Positions 38,410 through 52,589 are shown, counted from the first letter of the stretch. The stretch: 64,000 bases of DNA from Urechis unicinctus (GCA_034190875.2 CM067356.1:67353635-67417634); one strand, 5' to 3'. The notes: generated by a model from the letters alone, not told the origin. Made by a program: numbers and translations.

Positions 38410-41140
38410 CGCAGATATATTAATTTTCTAATGTTTCAACGATCTTATTTCTACTCGGTTTTTCTTCTTTTTCAATCAATTTCTATAATGATCATTGCAT
38501 TATCAGCTCACCAGCTTTGTCATATACATGCAGATATACAATTAGCTAGGCTACCGATTGCTGATGCAAAATGACGGAAATGTTTTTCTGGGTATGTGGA
38601 AACAGGAGCAAATCTTTGTCTAATTCGCATTTACGGTGATTCAGAATTTACTACAGCTACACTTTCTATGTTGGAGCCGTCGCCGGTAATGTCCATGATG
38701 GTCTTAGTTCGCTTGGTTAGGAATCTAAAACACAGTGCAATGTTTGTGGCATTTAAACCCGACCATTACGTATGTACTCATTCATTGAACAGATTCAATG
38801 GACTTCCATTATCCAAAGCAATTATATTATTTGCAGAGCTTGCAGTAGGTGCATGTATAATCGAAATAAACATCTCTGCTGTAAGTTCCTCGGTTATCAT
38901 TACCCGTCGACATTGAAGTGATTAACTAATTTGTGGTTACGGTTTCCGGTTAGTGATTGTTTATCCAGGTGTTAATGATAAACCAAGATATTATGAAAAC
39001 TGCAACAGAATCAAATAAAAGTTGATCTAAAAATGTGTTGTTAGCAATTTCATTTGAACGCCAATTAGCAAAGAGGATATGCATCAAGTGACCAGAGAAA
39101 TGGACGAATTAAAAACCAAAGTAACGCTTTGAATTGTCAATATGTGGTGTTTCTATCGCGGAGAGCCAGAAAGATTATCGACGTGGTCATGATTCCGTTG
39201 AATTCCTATGTAAAGCTACTAAAGAATATTATGTCATATTATGGACTTAATCTTAACATACATCCGACTTGCTGTTGGATATCATAAACGACTACATTGT
39301 TCGACCAATGTTGACAGTCCCCGACGCCGATAGGTCAAATTACATCTGTTATACATCCCACAGTTGCCTGCTCAATTTCGCTTCGAATATTTCACAGCCG
39401 ATTTTTGCCTGTTATTGCATATTCCCCGGAAATGTAATTTTATTACTGAGCTGTTTTTTCCTGCCATATACCAATTAGATCCGACGATCTATCACTTACA
39501 TACCTCACCGTTGGAAGCTATTATCTGGATGTTACCGAAGACACAGGGTCAGTTCAGCATGCGATAGGATTAGTACTCTAATGCATGAAGGCCCCATTAT
39601 ATATTGTCAGCTCGTTTGGAGTTTTATATGATTTTTCAACCACAAAAGAATGTCATATCGCAAACGTAGATTTTATCTAAACATACAGCCCAGTTACCAT
39701 TTCGCCTAGCATATGTGCCATCCGATTGTTTCCTGATATTTACCCGCCCCCTTGAATGTAATCATATCGCTCACCTACATTGTAATGTCATATGCCCACG
39801 GGATTAGAACCTTCACAATCTACATGCTACACCTTTAATCTCTTGTTTTAACTACTATCTGCGGCATTAATCAGAATAATCAAATATTATTGAATCTTGT
39901 TACATCGCTTGTGCAATATTCGTATTTTATTGATGGGTGTTGAACTTGCGGAAAACATGACACCATTATTCGCCAGTCAAAGCGAGCAGCACTTTTGCTC
40001 TAAGTCATAGAGCAGAAGAGATGAGGTTGCAAATATGACATTGTTGATTTCATTAAGTATTGTATATCCCGAACTGGTTAAGGATCTTCGGTAAGTAACA
40101 ATTGAGCTGTCGCTGCCATTCTCTGTCCGAGGCAAAAACATAGTTATGTTATCATTATGCTGGGAACCACTTCAATCTAGTTATTGTCTTAGTTTGCCAT
40201 GCTCAGTTCCGACAGACATGATGCAATGCAACCACAGGGAAGCCACTCTCCCATCAGATTAGTAACTAAGACTGTTCTATGCAACTTATCTGCTAAACAT
40301 CTTTTCAATATGCCAATCGTTAAATCAATGTTTCGTAGTAGAAGTGTAATCCCATTTCTCTCACTGATCACTTAAACTATTAAATGCACAATATATACAT
40401 ACATAAATATCTTCAGATCAATGGTACACTAAATTGACGGCTGAAATATCACCCTATTGTTGACAAAAAGTAATCTATTTGCATCGCCAAAAAAAGCAAA
40501 TTGTATGCAGTGCCATTGACGGTATCTCAGTAAATCCGTCATTGGCTTTGAGCCAGCCCTTGTCTAAGGCTTCCTACAGCATCACCTAATACAAGCCGTC
40601 GCAGCCCGTTATGTGATCTTCATCAGTTTACTTCAATACCTAAACGGATAATACTTTCATAATCTCTTCATCTGATCTCGATATAGCAACCGAAATGGAG
40701 CATAAGGGAATGACGAAAAACGCTCTGGTGCTTATGGAAAGTAATCTCGTCTGATCGTTCTTTACTGCTATCAATTGGTCCTGGTAGAGCAAACCAATCA
40801 GGATTGCCTTCTTCTATTACCGTGTTTACAAGTATGTTCAGGTGTTGCCGACATGTTGAAGGTTGCTATACGTGGATGTTCAATAGGACACACGGGGATC
40901 ATATAAATCTCATCATACTTGACTTCCAGGCGGATTACTGGTGTGGTAGTCACAATGTAGCGACGGAGATCGTATTCGTTCATATAGCTTGCCTTGTGTG
41001 AATATCATACTCTGATAATCAATACTATACTCACGACTTCACGTGGTTCACGCAATTCAGCCTCCCATGAGAGAAGCTGCAGTATTTGTTTTCGATGATG
41101 ACGCACTATAACTGCAGAATCTACCTTTATTTGTTGAATG
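38410..41140. other. No confirmed gene; one unassigned open frame
   Basis: An open frame at 38596-38916 (plus strand) lacks an ATG at its start and ends near a donor-like GTAAGT at 38881-38886, so an internal exon is conceivable. It shows no recognisable domain. The rest holds only short frames. Confidence 0.35.
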
Positions 41141-41691
41141 ACCATTTACAATGACATGAGCGTCATATGTTTCTGCTTCACAATGTTCATTTGCGGTAGC
41201 TTGATTAGATTAGGTAGCGGCTTGTGTGCCAACATAGAAAGCAACAACCCATTTGCGTGCACTTGCAACAATGTATTATTAAAGTCGTTACACTTAGGGT
41301 TTTTAGTTGTGACGGGGTAGGTTTAAGTTTATGTCACAATTTCGCGGTGGCAGTTGCTCCCTGTGGTCGATTGTAAATAATTGCGTTGCTTGCATTAAAC
41401 CCGTTGCAAATCAGCCATTCCATGGGCAACATGTATCACTGCAACCCATTCATCACCAATGAATTTCGTGGATATTTTGCCTCCTAGCTGCACAAGAGCA
41501 TAACATGTTACAAAACTTACTCGTCAAGAGGCATGAATCGCAATAAACCTTTAATGATATTTATCGTTGAATACGATACAACTCGGAATAATAAACTAGG
41601 TGGTTTTCTTCGTGAGTCGATTACATGGCAGAGAACAATTTGCCACACAAAGATGACTGACAATGATTAACTCTCTTGAAGCCGTGTAACT

Positions 41692-42000
41692 ATGAAGACG
41701 AGTATGACCTGGCCGCTCCTAGACCACACTAAACTGACCGGACCTCTGTCTATCGAAATCCCTGCTGACGATGCAAAGCGTCATCTTGGCATTACGACAA
41801 ACATAATGGTTAGCGTTTTGCCGGCAGATTTAACCCTTAATTTCGTTGCTGATGCCTCTCTGGTATTCGAAGGGATTAGTCCGGCAACAACAAAAACCAT
41901 TCTGGGGTACATGCGCAACATAAACTCCGAGGTGGAAGAAACTGAAGTGGCTATTCAAGTGACGAGTTTACAATCAATGTATAAGACTGAGCTTCTGTAA
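41692..42000 (+). other. Open frame inside arm module A, conserved in frame in one other copy
   Basis: A 102-codon open frame beginning with ATG. About 54 codons (from GPLSIEIP to SPATT) align without indels or stops to the opposite-strand copy at about 15.54-15.72 kb, sharing VLPADLT and DASLVFE exactly. A third copy at 45.9-46.1 kb has stops. Most differences between the two open copies change amino acids, so this looks like a relic of a coding segment, not a gene under constraint. No family is recognised. Confidence 0.25.
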
Positions 42001-42867
42001 CATCTTGATGTCAACTGGTGACTTGCTCACCACTTAATGTCAGTGCACCTGTGTTGCGGGATAAGTGTTTTTATTTAATTCCAATGTGTTATTCAATGTC
42101 AAGTGAGGTACTGAATGAAGCCAACCGGGTTTGGCTCGGGTCCAGGCTCGTAGCTTTGAATTGTCGTCAACTAGTAACCGGCTCATCCACTTATGTCAGT
42201 ATATATGTTAATTGTATAAGTACGCTGTATAGGTTTGGTGTCTCATTCAAGGGTCAATTAATAATTCTTAATGAATAACTTAAGTGAATAATGCATAGTA
42301 AAAGTGTATTCGCGTGATATTTATTGTACTTTTACATCGTATACAGGATGAAGCCCCAAGCACTGTTATTGCATTATCCGTACAATCACTTACGTGGCTT
42401 CGCTCCTTCGGTCTCACGCTGTACATATATTATAGCCTATCCTTGAATGGCTATATTTGTCTGACGGCACTGGCCGTAAATTTAGTAATTGCAGCCCTGA
42501 TATATATCATACTTCCATGAATAACAAAAAGTTTATATGCTAACACAGTGCTACAAAAACTGGAATGTTTTTTAGATTTTATATTTCTATGCAAAAAGAC
42601 ACAAACACCAGTAGAATCTGCGAACTTCACGGATTCGTCCCAAGATCTAATGGTGGCCAAGTCCTACATTAAGAGCCATGAGAGGCGTTCTCGACTCTGT
42701 TAACCAGCACCCCAATGTACAGGGTTATTCACGTACAGTCATCCAAAGGATTTGATGGGTTGTAGTCTAAAGATGCGATATTTACCTTAGATACATAACC
42801 AGACAGGTACATGAGCGAGTAATTATCCTCAGACATAGAACTCCTGTATCGGGCATACTGCGAAGAT

Positions 42868-43494
42868 ATGCCCCAATACCGTAAATCTATGTTAACAAGT
42901 TGTTTTTGTGATTTTGTTTTGCTCTTTATATTACTGCAGCGCAAAATGTTTGGGTTGTGTTCTTTAGTTGCCAGTAGGATTGTGGCTGTTGATCGTCACG
43001 CGGACCGATTTTATAAAAATTTGTATCCCATAAATAAAGAAGCATTAGCCAAAAAAAATAAAGCATGACTACGAATATTTCCCCAGTGTACGAAAATCAG
43101 AAAACAACAATTCGAAATCCACGATTGACAATTTATACGAAAACGCAGGTGAGTTGAATGAGAGAATCACACAAAATGCTTATTATATCGCACCTAGAGT
43201 AAACATATCAAGGCAATTTAGAATTAAAATATGGAGTGAAGATGAAAAAGCTGATGAAGATGTTTGTCAAGAGAATTGTTATGAAAGTTACATGGCGATC
43301 TGCACCACGTCCGCACCTTGTAAAGGGACAAAAAGAAGAAACAAATTGTGAAGCGCGTTTTATCAGACAAAAAGAAGAGAAGGAGTGTGGAACCAGATCG
43401 GATAGAACAGAATAAGAAAGTTGAAAATATGATCGAGAATATATCGCCGATACTTAATATTCGACAGTGGATTAAAGTTGCCATGAACACCTAA
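42868..43494 (+). pseudogene. Decaying protein gene broken by two compensating frameshifts
   Basis: Three overlapping open stretches follow each other: frame 1 from ATG 42868 to 43068, frame 2 from 43049 to 43351, and frame 1 again from about 43322 to the stop at 43492-43494. The first switch falls in a run of eight A and the second in a purine-rich AAAAAGAAGAAA tract, both typical slip sites. Together they would cover about 208 residues: a hydrophobic N-terminal segment (VLLFILL), a polar middle with N-glycosylation-type sites and a cysteine cluster (VCQENC, ICTTSAPC), and a lysine/arginine-rich tail. A strong donor-like CAG-GTGAGT lies at 43146-43154, so a spliced model is also possible. 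No family is recognised. The stretch has no counterpart in the left arm of the inverted duplication. Sequencing error in homopolymers, or chance open frames in purine-rich DNA, cannot be excluded. Confidence 0.35.
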
Positions 43495-45329
43495 CATGTA
43501 TAGCGTCACGCGTAAACGTCATAACGACGTTCAACAATAGTCATTTCTACATGCACATGATACATTCATATTTAGTCTGTGATGAAATGAGCAAAAGCTT
43601 AAGAGACAATGGTTTTTCCCTACAACAGAGAATAGACACGTGACGATAACATCATGTTGATGAAGTATACTTTAATTTTATATATTTTTATCATTGCCTC
43701 CGTGTTGGGTAATTCAGCAATTGCTGAGTAGCAACATTGACCTTTGGGACGCTTTACATAAAGCAAAGGGTTATGGTGCTTGATGCAGTCATATGTTGAG
43801 TGCATTCATCAGTAACATATTGTAATATACAGGCTTTTATAAAGGTAAAGAATTACGGCACCCTTGTTAATGGCTATTTTCCAGTTTAACCACTCTTGCG
43901 CGAATTAATTTTGACAAGCAACCCATCTCGATGATTAAACTCTTAATTTTACCGTCTGTTGCGAACGCAGGTGCCATTCCAATTTTGAAGCAACCACATA
44001 TATGCATAAATTAACCTGAGAGAGAAGAATCCTGTGGTATATTTTTGGGCTGCTACACATAATTGAATTCAATACATAACGGAAGCATGCGGTTCTGGTT
44101 AAATTTTGAATCACCGCAGATCTGCATACAGTACATGATTGGCAGAAACAAAGCCATACGCATTATATGTTTATATATTGTTGCGAACCCTTTTCCACGG
44201 CCACTGGCCGTGCATCTGGTTATAAATAGTATTTAGTTTCGGACTACAGCATGTATGTCCACGGATTGTATCTGAATGTCAACGATATAGTTGTAAGATC
44301 AGAGCGTTGATCACAATATCTGAATTGTTCAACATGGTGAAGGTCGTATTATCAAAGATATATCACTGATTGAAGGATTTCCGACAAACCGCAACCGTTA
44401 ATAGGTTGTCAATTACTTACATATCTATGTTTTGTGAAAACTTTGCACCACGTAGCATCACATATATGAACTATATGGCATGAGATCGGTGAATACATGA
44501 TAACTTGTTGCCGTCTAGCTGCTCTCTGTCATATATTTATTTACATACAAAAATCGGTTTTTAATCGCTCCTTAAAATGAGAACGGTGAATAAGAATAAC
44601 ATATACTTATTGCCTCTACAGTAACTTTACCCGAAACCGGGTCTCGCTGTTCTTTGATCAATTAGGCCAATCGTTCAATAAACACGGCAACTTCAGTAAC
44701 TGTATCAACAGAAACTCGCTTATCTATCCCCGGAACGGTGTCTTCCACATTCGACTCGATCAGGCAACACTTAAAGGGTCGATTTGTAATAGCAACATAC
44801 AATGACAGTATATAACGGTGCCTGGTGATATAATGCCCGACCTTCAGCTCTGCTTGGAGGTCATGCTGGATCTGCTAGTTACCCAGCATCATCCAAATGT
44901 TATGAGATGTACCGCAGTCACATAACTGCCTGCATGTTGGCTAAAGTGTTCATACCAGAAACTGTAAGAATGTGCTTTGTGCCAATGCTTTCAAGGACGT
45001 AGTTAACTTGGATTGTACGCGTACATGCAATTGTAAATATTGACACATGACTGTATTAACTTGTTGATATACTTGCACAATATAACCCAATTGAAACAAA
45101 TCTACCGCGGTGGAATCTGTTAGACAGTAATAAGTCACAATATTTACCAAGTTTTGTTTATTCTATTTCACTACTAGATCCCAGCTTTACGTGTTTCTAC
45201 GAAAATAGTGTAACTGTGCTGGAAAGCTCTTACACGTAGTTTACGTATTGCAGCCATCCTTAGGAAAAACGACCGTATTAGCTTATGCTAATGAAACAAT
45301 TAATCGATTGTTCTACATCAGAGGAAGCG

Positions 45330-46110
45330 GCATTTATTAGTTGAATAGTCATCTACAATGCAACTAGCGTCATATGCCATGTTTCTTTCAGTGACACAAA
45401 ATTTATCTACGGTGGCCATGTACAATGTTCACTGATTGGACTTTCTTGCGTAGATTAGATGACAGCTAACAATGACTATAACGTGTTGTCAAAACATTTT
45501 GGTAATTAGGTCGTTACATTTAGAGTTCAAGGTGTGATTGGGTAGGTCGTTGATTTTTTTACTGCGGTCTATTGCTTACAATATAAACTACTCAATGGGC
45601 ATTATGTGTCACCAGAACAAGACAGAATTTGAAAATGCATCAGCTCAAGTCATTGAAAGTTCGCCTACTATCTGCACAAGGACATAACATGTACCAACAT
45701 TTTCTCGTCTAGAAGCGTAAACCACAATGAACATTTGATTCTATTCCTTGAATATCAAATCGATTGGTATTGTTAATGCATCGATACAAGGCCGAGAACG
45801 ACACATGACATGGAATTGATGCCTAACAATAATTGTCCTGCTTGTAGCAATGGCTAGATCGCCCGAATGACAATATGTCACCACGAATCTGAACATGATC
45901 AGCCCGCTCCCAGTCTATACTTTACTGACCGGACCTCAGTCAAACTAACTAGTATAAAAGAAGCAAAGCGTGAATCTCAGCATTATATATTCTCAAATAT
46001 GCTTCAGTAATCTACCATTAGATTTTAAAATTAATTTTATCTGTCCGGCATTCTAGGAAAGAAGTCAGTCTATAACAATGCTATTTAGGGTTACATAAAA
46101 AAACACAAAA
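45330..46110 (-). repeat. Module A, second decayed copy in the right arm
   Basis: Direct diverged copy of 41.13-42.0 kb. Shared landmarks are CGTCATATG, GGGTAGGT, ACATAACATGT and GACCGGACCTC. It carries stops in the frame that is open at 41692. Its outer part pairs with 10.3-10.45 kb of the left arm. Confidence 0.7.
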
Positions 46111-46643
46111 TCCGAGGACAAGCTTCATATCGTTGAAGGAGACCGAGAAATCGCAACATATTGGCGTCAACGAGTGACTTGCTCAGCATTTAATGTTTAT
46201 TTAACCATATAAACGGTTTTAGCTCGCCTTTATCATTGGGTGTAAAATATTTTGCGATATTGGCCCATCCGGCCTGATATGTGATTTCTATAAATTATTT
46301 CGCTCGCAAAACGGATTATACTGCGATGCCCCTATCATCCAGAGAAGGAGTATATTAGTTCAGAAGCCGATAGGAATATGAACTCATCGGATGATCTTTC
46401 ACCTAAATTTGCTGTTATTGGTCAAGCCGGGGATGCGAACCTATTTAAACGTGTTAACAAGACACTTCGGGCTTCTACTTTACATCGAAGTTCGGGTAAT
46501 ATTGTAATTTAACGGGTACCTATATCTCGTTTAAACAGCGAGAACCATGTCCGAGGGAAATTTGCTTCTGGTGTATTTACCATTGTGATAGACATTGAGT
46601 GCTGACTCGGTTTGTATTCGTTTAAAAATTGCTCACTATATGA

Positions 46644-46743
46644 NNNNNNNNNNNNNNNNNNNNNNNNNNNNNNNNNNNNNNNNNNNNNNNNNNNNNNNNN
46701 NNNNNNNNNNNNNNNNNNNNNNNNNNNNNNNNNNNNNNNNNNN
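46644..46743. other. Assembly gap (100 N)
   Basis: Exactly 100 unknown bases, the usual placeholder for a gap of unknown size. Distances in the right arm across this point are therefore not reliable. Confidence 0.99.
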
Positions 46744-47050
46744 GGTTTGATGGAGCTAAACAATTGAATAATGTACATTAAACTACAAGTATAATCTCGA
46801 TGGCGGATTGTTGGTAAAGATACATGTTTACGCGTAGGAAGCTTGTATCACTCAGTAATTGAAATTGAGCCCTTAATGCATCCCTTTAGCGTTTTGATGG
46901 CGGTACTAGCATAGCTAGCGTGTTTAGTCATGTGTCTTGCCTCATTGATGAAAACAATTCATCTAAGTTTAATCTCATACCAACGCATGAATATACACGC
47001 CCTGCAGCTTTGGCTGACCATCATGCACGGCGTATTGATAATCATCATTC
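46744..47050 (+). repeat. Direct repeat D, copy 2, starting at the assembly gap
   Basis: Copy of 35931-36233 whose left end coincides with the end of the N run. After 47050 it is interrupted by about 230 bp not present in copy 1, then TTTAAAGGGTTACTTGCAT resumes at about 47290 as at 36237. Confidence 0.85.
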
Positions 47051-49899
47051 ATGACACCCCTGGGTTTCATGTCACCCGTATTATTTATTCCAATGGCTCT
47101 GCATTGCCATGTCAGGCAGTTAGTTAAGTTCTGTGTAGATGAGGCTGGCATTTTTCTCCTGTCTATTTGTGTTATAGCAATCACTTCTTAATCTGATGCA
47201 TTACCCGACTTAGTCTATAGCAAATGACAACTTAGTAACTCATAATGCGATCATACTCTACGTTGAAAATATCCGTGAAAAATAATGTTTAAAGGGTTAC
47301 TTGCATACATTACATTTATATTCACTTCGCTGGGTTTTGCCATAAGCAAGTAACAGAAGCACTAGAAGCTGCAATTTTTTTCTATTCTCGTTATCTTTAC
47401 TAATTACTTCGAACAAAGCTACTACTTAAGTGTACTAAAAATAGGGTTAATATAACACAAACAGTTACTGACGCCGCTAAAATCGATGGCTCGCAATGCT
47501 TTATATGCGGCTGAAACAGGAAAATTTAGTATTCTAAGTAAATACACTTATGTTGCGAGAACGTCATTAAGTGATCACTCTAGTTCGAGCATGCAAAGAC
47601 ACTCAGTCAGGAAAGAAGGTTGTTTTTCTTACCCAGACATTAACATAGCCACTTGGATACATATAAGGTCCTGAAGGGTCCCCTGAACTTCACAACCCCA
47701 TGAGGAAATATTGAAGGTACATTTATTAACGCCCAACATGCGTACATCAGTCAACATGAGCTCCGTTTGGTGAGCTTGGGAACAATTCAGTTGCTATGAA
47801 ATTTAAACTTGCCGGATAGTGGTAATGTATCAACAAGAAAGCCTTGCTTGAAGTTAAAGTCGTGAAGTTGCTTTCAGATGTAATCTATGTCTCCATATAC
47901 ATACATCATAGTCCGTCCAATGGGCTACAACCCCCTCTATCTAACCTTTGAAGGCGCAATGTATAATGGCATAGCGTGTACAGCAACACGAACGTGGAAT
48001 CATAAAACTAGATCACGGCTTAGCTTCTGCTACACATCAGCTTAACTTTTATCTATTCACTCTACGCAAGTGCCTTGTTTGTGGTCAGATTCGCTGCAGC
48101 CAAAGATAAAGCATTCTCTACTGAGGTACTGAATAACGCCGCTCATTGAAAGCTGATGAATCATTTGCCGTGTGTGGACGCCCTCATTCATCAGTAGTGC
48201 GGTTGGGGTCGCGAGCGTATATACTTCACGTTTGTCCAACAATCGTGTCACTTGGAATGGAATCAAAAGCCTGATTGGTTGGACAATAACTATTGTTACG
48301 CCAAGTCTTTGATCTACCATGGGCAGCAAACAAATGCAAATACAAAGTTCAATTGTCAACATAGCCCATCCCTCCTTGACAGTCTAGTGTGTCTTGTTGC
48401 TCCTAATCTATGTGAATAATTGTAATGTCAGTGATTAATACAGTTGCACTATAGCAGATATTTTACTGAGATATCAGGATCTACTGGGACATCACTGTTC
48501 TTACTCACGAATGTATTGCATTCATATAAATCGGGTTGTGTTGTTGTATTATTTATTTCTCCCCACAGTCCTGTGGGATGGGGTGCGTTGACTAGTTGCA
48601 CAATATTTCAATTTCCAAGATCTGGTGAACGATCATAGGCAAATACACGTAGGTGACACAAAATCACCTTTAGAAGAAATTCGTAGTCCATCCACTGAAA
48701 TAAATACATTTTGCTTTCAACGCGTCTTACACTGACTACCAATTGAATTTGAATGAATTGTATATATCACCGCACACTATTCATAGCACAGCAGATATCA
48801 CATAATCCGATCTTTCAACATTGTCTGAACTGATTTATGATGTCAAAATACAATGTTTCATAGACTAACCTGACACCAACTATTGCGCCATAACACAAGC
48901 AACGCATGATTTAAGTTATATGTTCAATTGTAAAGCAAGAGACTTTTGTGCCTCACTTTGTGTCTTGAAATTTTTTCAATTACCAATGCGAAGGTTCAAA
49001 TGTGTCGCCGAGCATAGGTTAGTGTATTTTCCAATTAAATTGTTAAAAACGTTCCCCGAATGCCGCACAACAATAGGTTTGAACGCTAATTAATATCTTT
49101 GCACCGACAATACATTGCAAGTAAAATAAGAAAGGTTTAAGGAATATCAAAGTGGCTCGTCAAAACACGATAAATACAACAACATTGAGTAACATTTCTT
49201 AACTTTTATCTTTGCACCGATTGGATATCAATATCATTTGTCTTCGGCCAATGATTTTCAAATCTACTATGGTATCACGATTGTATACTAACTTAGTTAC
49301 TAGTATCACTGTCGTTTTTCGTTAGATGAATGATTAGTTATCCATTTGGGTATTTTTGGGTATTTTCATCGCTTTACCAATAGCAAATATACAGATGACG
49401 ATTAGTGATAAAGACGCTATACAAGAGGTAAAGTAAGATGACTACTCGTTTTTTTGGTCATTAGGCTATGATGATAACAATGTTGTCTTACAAAAGCAAT
49501 AAATGCTACCACAGTAGTCCCATGCATTTTTGTTAGTAGGAATGCAACGTGATTGAAGTTATCTCAGATGGCTATGATATCGCCAGAGACTGTTAGGGAG
49601 AAGAGGACATCGTTCAGGCAACTATAATATATCATGCCAATATAAAAATTCAATTATTCGAAAGTACAGGTAGTAGCCTTAGGATGTCTTCGAAACATTA
49701 AATATACCCGACAAATGTTTTATTCACAATCACATATCGCCTTTCTTATGCCTGCTTCAGCCATTTTGGTAATTATTTTATTGATAACTATGCATAGCCA
49801 TGTATATTGGGGAGTGTTCGACGGTAGACAGAGTTAACTACTGGCTGCTTCATTAAGTGCTTCACACATGACTAGGCCACTGCCATATCCCCGATGAAG

Positions 49900-50350
49900 C
49901 CATGATCTAGCTAGATTGTGTTACTCTTGCAGACAGGTACGGTAATGTCTTAATCTTACAAAATTGGGCGCATTTGGGTGTCTTTGTGTGCATAGAAATA
50001 AACAATTGCTCAATAAATACAGCATCCATTGGGCACATGATTTGATTAAGTAGGATAAATATCAGGGCTGCAAAATAACACGGGACCGACAAAACGAAGC
50101 TACGATAGTTATAGTATGGTAAGTGCAATTAAACAAACACCAGCAGACTAATTAAGAGCATTATCTGCTCACCGTATTTATCAAGAATTATTCAATAGAC
50201 GTTGTATGAGACATCGATTGTACGAAGCCGCATTTGCCCCATAAACCAGATGAACTGAAATAAGGTGATGGGTATGTCACCAGTTGACGACAAAGCTACA
50301 AGCCTCAGCTGGAACAAAACTTGTTGGCTTCCACCAGCAAAGGGTTTATC
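49900..50350 (+). repeat. Module A fragment inserted in the right arm
   Basis: Direct copy of about 14.87-15.40 kb (landmarks ATATCAGGGCTG, AACGAAGCTACGATAGT, AGTTGACGACAA). It lies within the 49.55-50.6 kb stretch that has no counterpart in the left arm. Confidence 0.7.
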
Positions 50351-51116
50351 CGCAACCCCGCGCTTCCTATGCACTATTTGTTATTATTAACGATAATTTA
50401 ATTGCATTTAAACGAGACGTTTTATTTACCCCGCAGCACAGACGAAAGTGCATTGAGTTAAATTCGGCTGCATTTTTAACTTTCTCTAGAATTTTGGTGC
50501 TGGTTATTTTGCCATGAAATAGTGCATTTGATCATGTACCATTGATTTACCAACTGAGCTATCATGAGGCTATATAAATCGTGTAAATTTACAGTTTTCC
50601 AAATATAACAATAACTATATTCTCTTCTAGAATTGCCTCGGCACGGGGTACGATGCACCATGCTTACAAAGCAATTAGCCCATAGAACATAGATTGCAGT
50701 AGCCCGAATCGGCATTGATATAAATTGCCTCAACAATCCGCGATAAGCACAGGAAAAAATCCTCGCAGGCAAACCCTTAATTTCAACAAGCGCAACAAGC
50801 ATACAAAATGCAAACGAATTGTCTCGTGCATGGAAATGATTACACAAAAAAGCGCCATTACGCACACAAAAAAACATATTAAGTGTTCAAAAATTCCTCT
50901 TTGAGAAGTAGCGAGCGACTTTTTGCTGCTGTGTCAATCTCTCTGGCTGACGAAAAGCGATTTTTCCATACGACGCATCCATTTTAATATTGAAATGTAC
51001 TCAGCATGGAAAACCTAATCGACCATCTGGCTCCGTAAGACCTTGTGTAACGGCTACAATAATTATCGATAGTATGCACGTCTATTGTCACCAATGCTAA
51101 AGTCAGATAGGTGAAA

Positions 51117-51136
51117 ATATATTTTTATATATACAA

Positions 51137-51199
<63 letters not shown>

Positions 51200-51242
51200 T
51201 ATGTCAGATAGGTGAAAATAAATTTATATACAATTGTATATA

Positions 51243-51334
<92 letters not shown>

Positions 51335-51500
51335 CATACATTATATATATTTTATATACATATATTTATATACATATATATAAATATATATATATATATA
51401 AATATATACATGTATACATATATGTATATATATATATATAAATATTTATTTATATACATGATTGTATGTGTTTGTGCGTGTGCGTGTATATATATATTGT
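51117..51500 (+). repeat. (TA)n block in the right arm
   Basis: Long TA runs with scattered C and G, ending in a TG/CG-rich stretch. It lies at the same place in the right arm as the 7.77-8.18 kb block in the left. Confidence 0.97.
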
Positions 51501-52589
51501 GTCGTTATCTATTACACTAGCTCCCAGGTGTCGCAGTAGTGATTTAAATACCGCATCTCAATTGTAATGTCATCCTATTGTTTTGAATAAATCCATGCAG
51601 TGAACTTGGAATGAATCGATGGGTTCTTTTTGGCACCTAAAATTTAATCCATTTAGTGCAACAGCATTTGCAAGCTGAAGCTGTAATATCAACGGAATGT
51701 GCAGGTTGGTGTGAAATACAATAGACGTGCTACGTGCGTTTTTGATGGGGGTGTCAGCGGTTAATAGGCGATAATAAAACCGATTCTGTGAACTACAAAG
51801 AATTCTGCGTTTTTTTGGCCTTTTGAAGGTGCTCTCGTTTACTGAAATAAATACGTAGACTCCTCACTCGTTCATTGCGTAACCCAATCTAAATAATAAC
51901 AACTATGACATTTCCGCTTACTAGAAGTCGGCTCCTCAATTTTGTTGGTCGTATCTTGTGCAATTTCATACCGTTGAGCAGCACGTGCTGTAATTATGAG
52001 GCTCCATGAAATGAGACATTCCTTGTCATTTGCAATCTATAACTCATTTACAATCAAATAAATCTGGCAAACCTTCTGAGAAAACATTTGGCACACCATC
52101 AAAACTCATATACTAGTCCTCATGTTTCATCTGTTATTACAGCAATATAATTCTTTGTAGAAGCACCGTTCGTAACGAGGATAGGTCACAAACTGAAGTA
52201 TTCACAAGGGATATTTTTCGTTATTTAAGATGCGTTAGAAAACGAGAATTACTCAACCTTTTGATGAATCTGAGATATAGGAATCAACAGACTAATGAAC
52301 AAGCATGAAGGTGCTGCACATATGGAACAAAATGGCCACTTATAGTTGCATTTTGGATGTTCCTTGATCACTTAGGACCCTGCATGATATTATATAATTC
52401 ATTGAATATTTGATTGTTAACCATCATTTAATTTCTATGTGATTTGGTGAAGCTGAAGGCAGGAAGTAATGACACTATTATTTACATATTGTATGGTTAT
52501 GCTAGTGCTAATACTTGCAAAACGATCAGAGCCTTACTGGGTTTTTTGGTTAGTCAATAAGATGTTAAAAAGGAGACTTTATTCACAAA

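Noticed and set aside
38596..38916. 106-codon plus-strand frame
   Set aside because: It has no ATG at the start and no recognised domain; the donor-like site near its end alone is not enough to call an exon.
50476..50877. 133-codon minus-strand frame, with 46 codons alignable to the left arm at 8.25-8.40 kb
   Set aside because: Differences between the arms are spread about evenly over codon positions (about 8, 9 and 11), as expected for neutral DNA, and the left copy has a stop just upstream.
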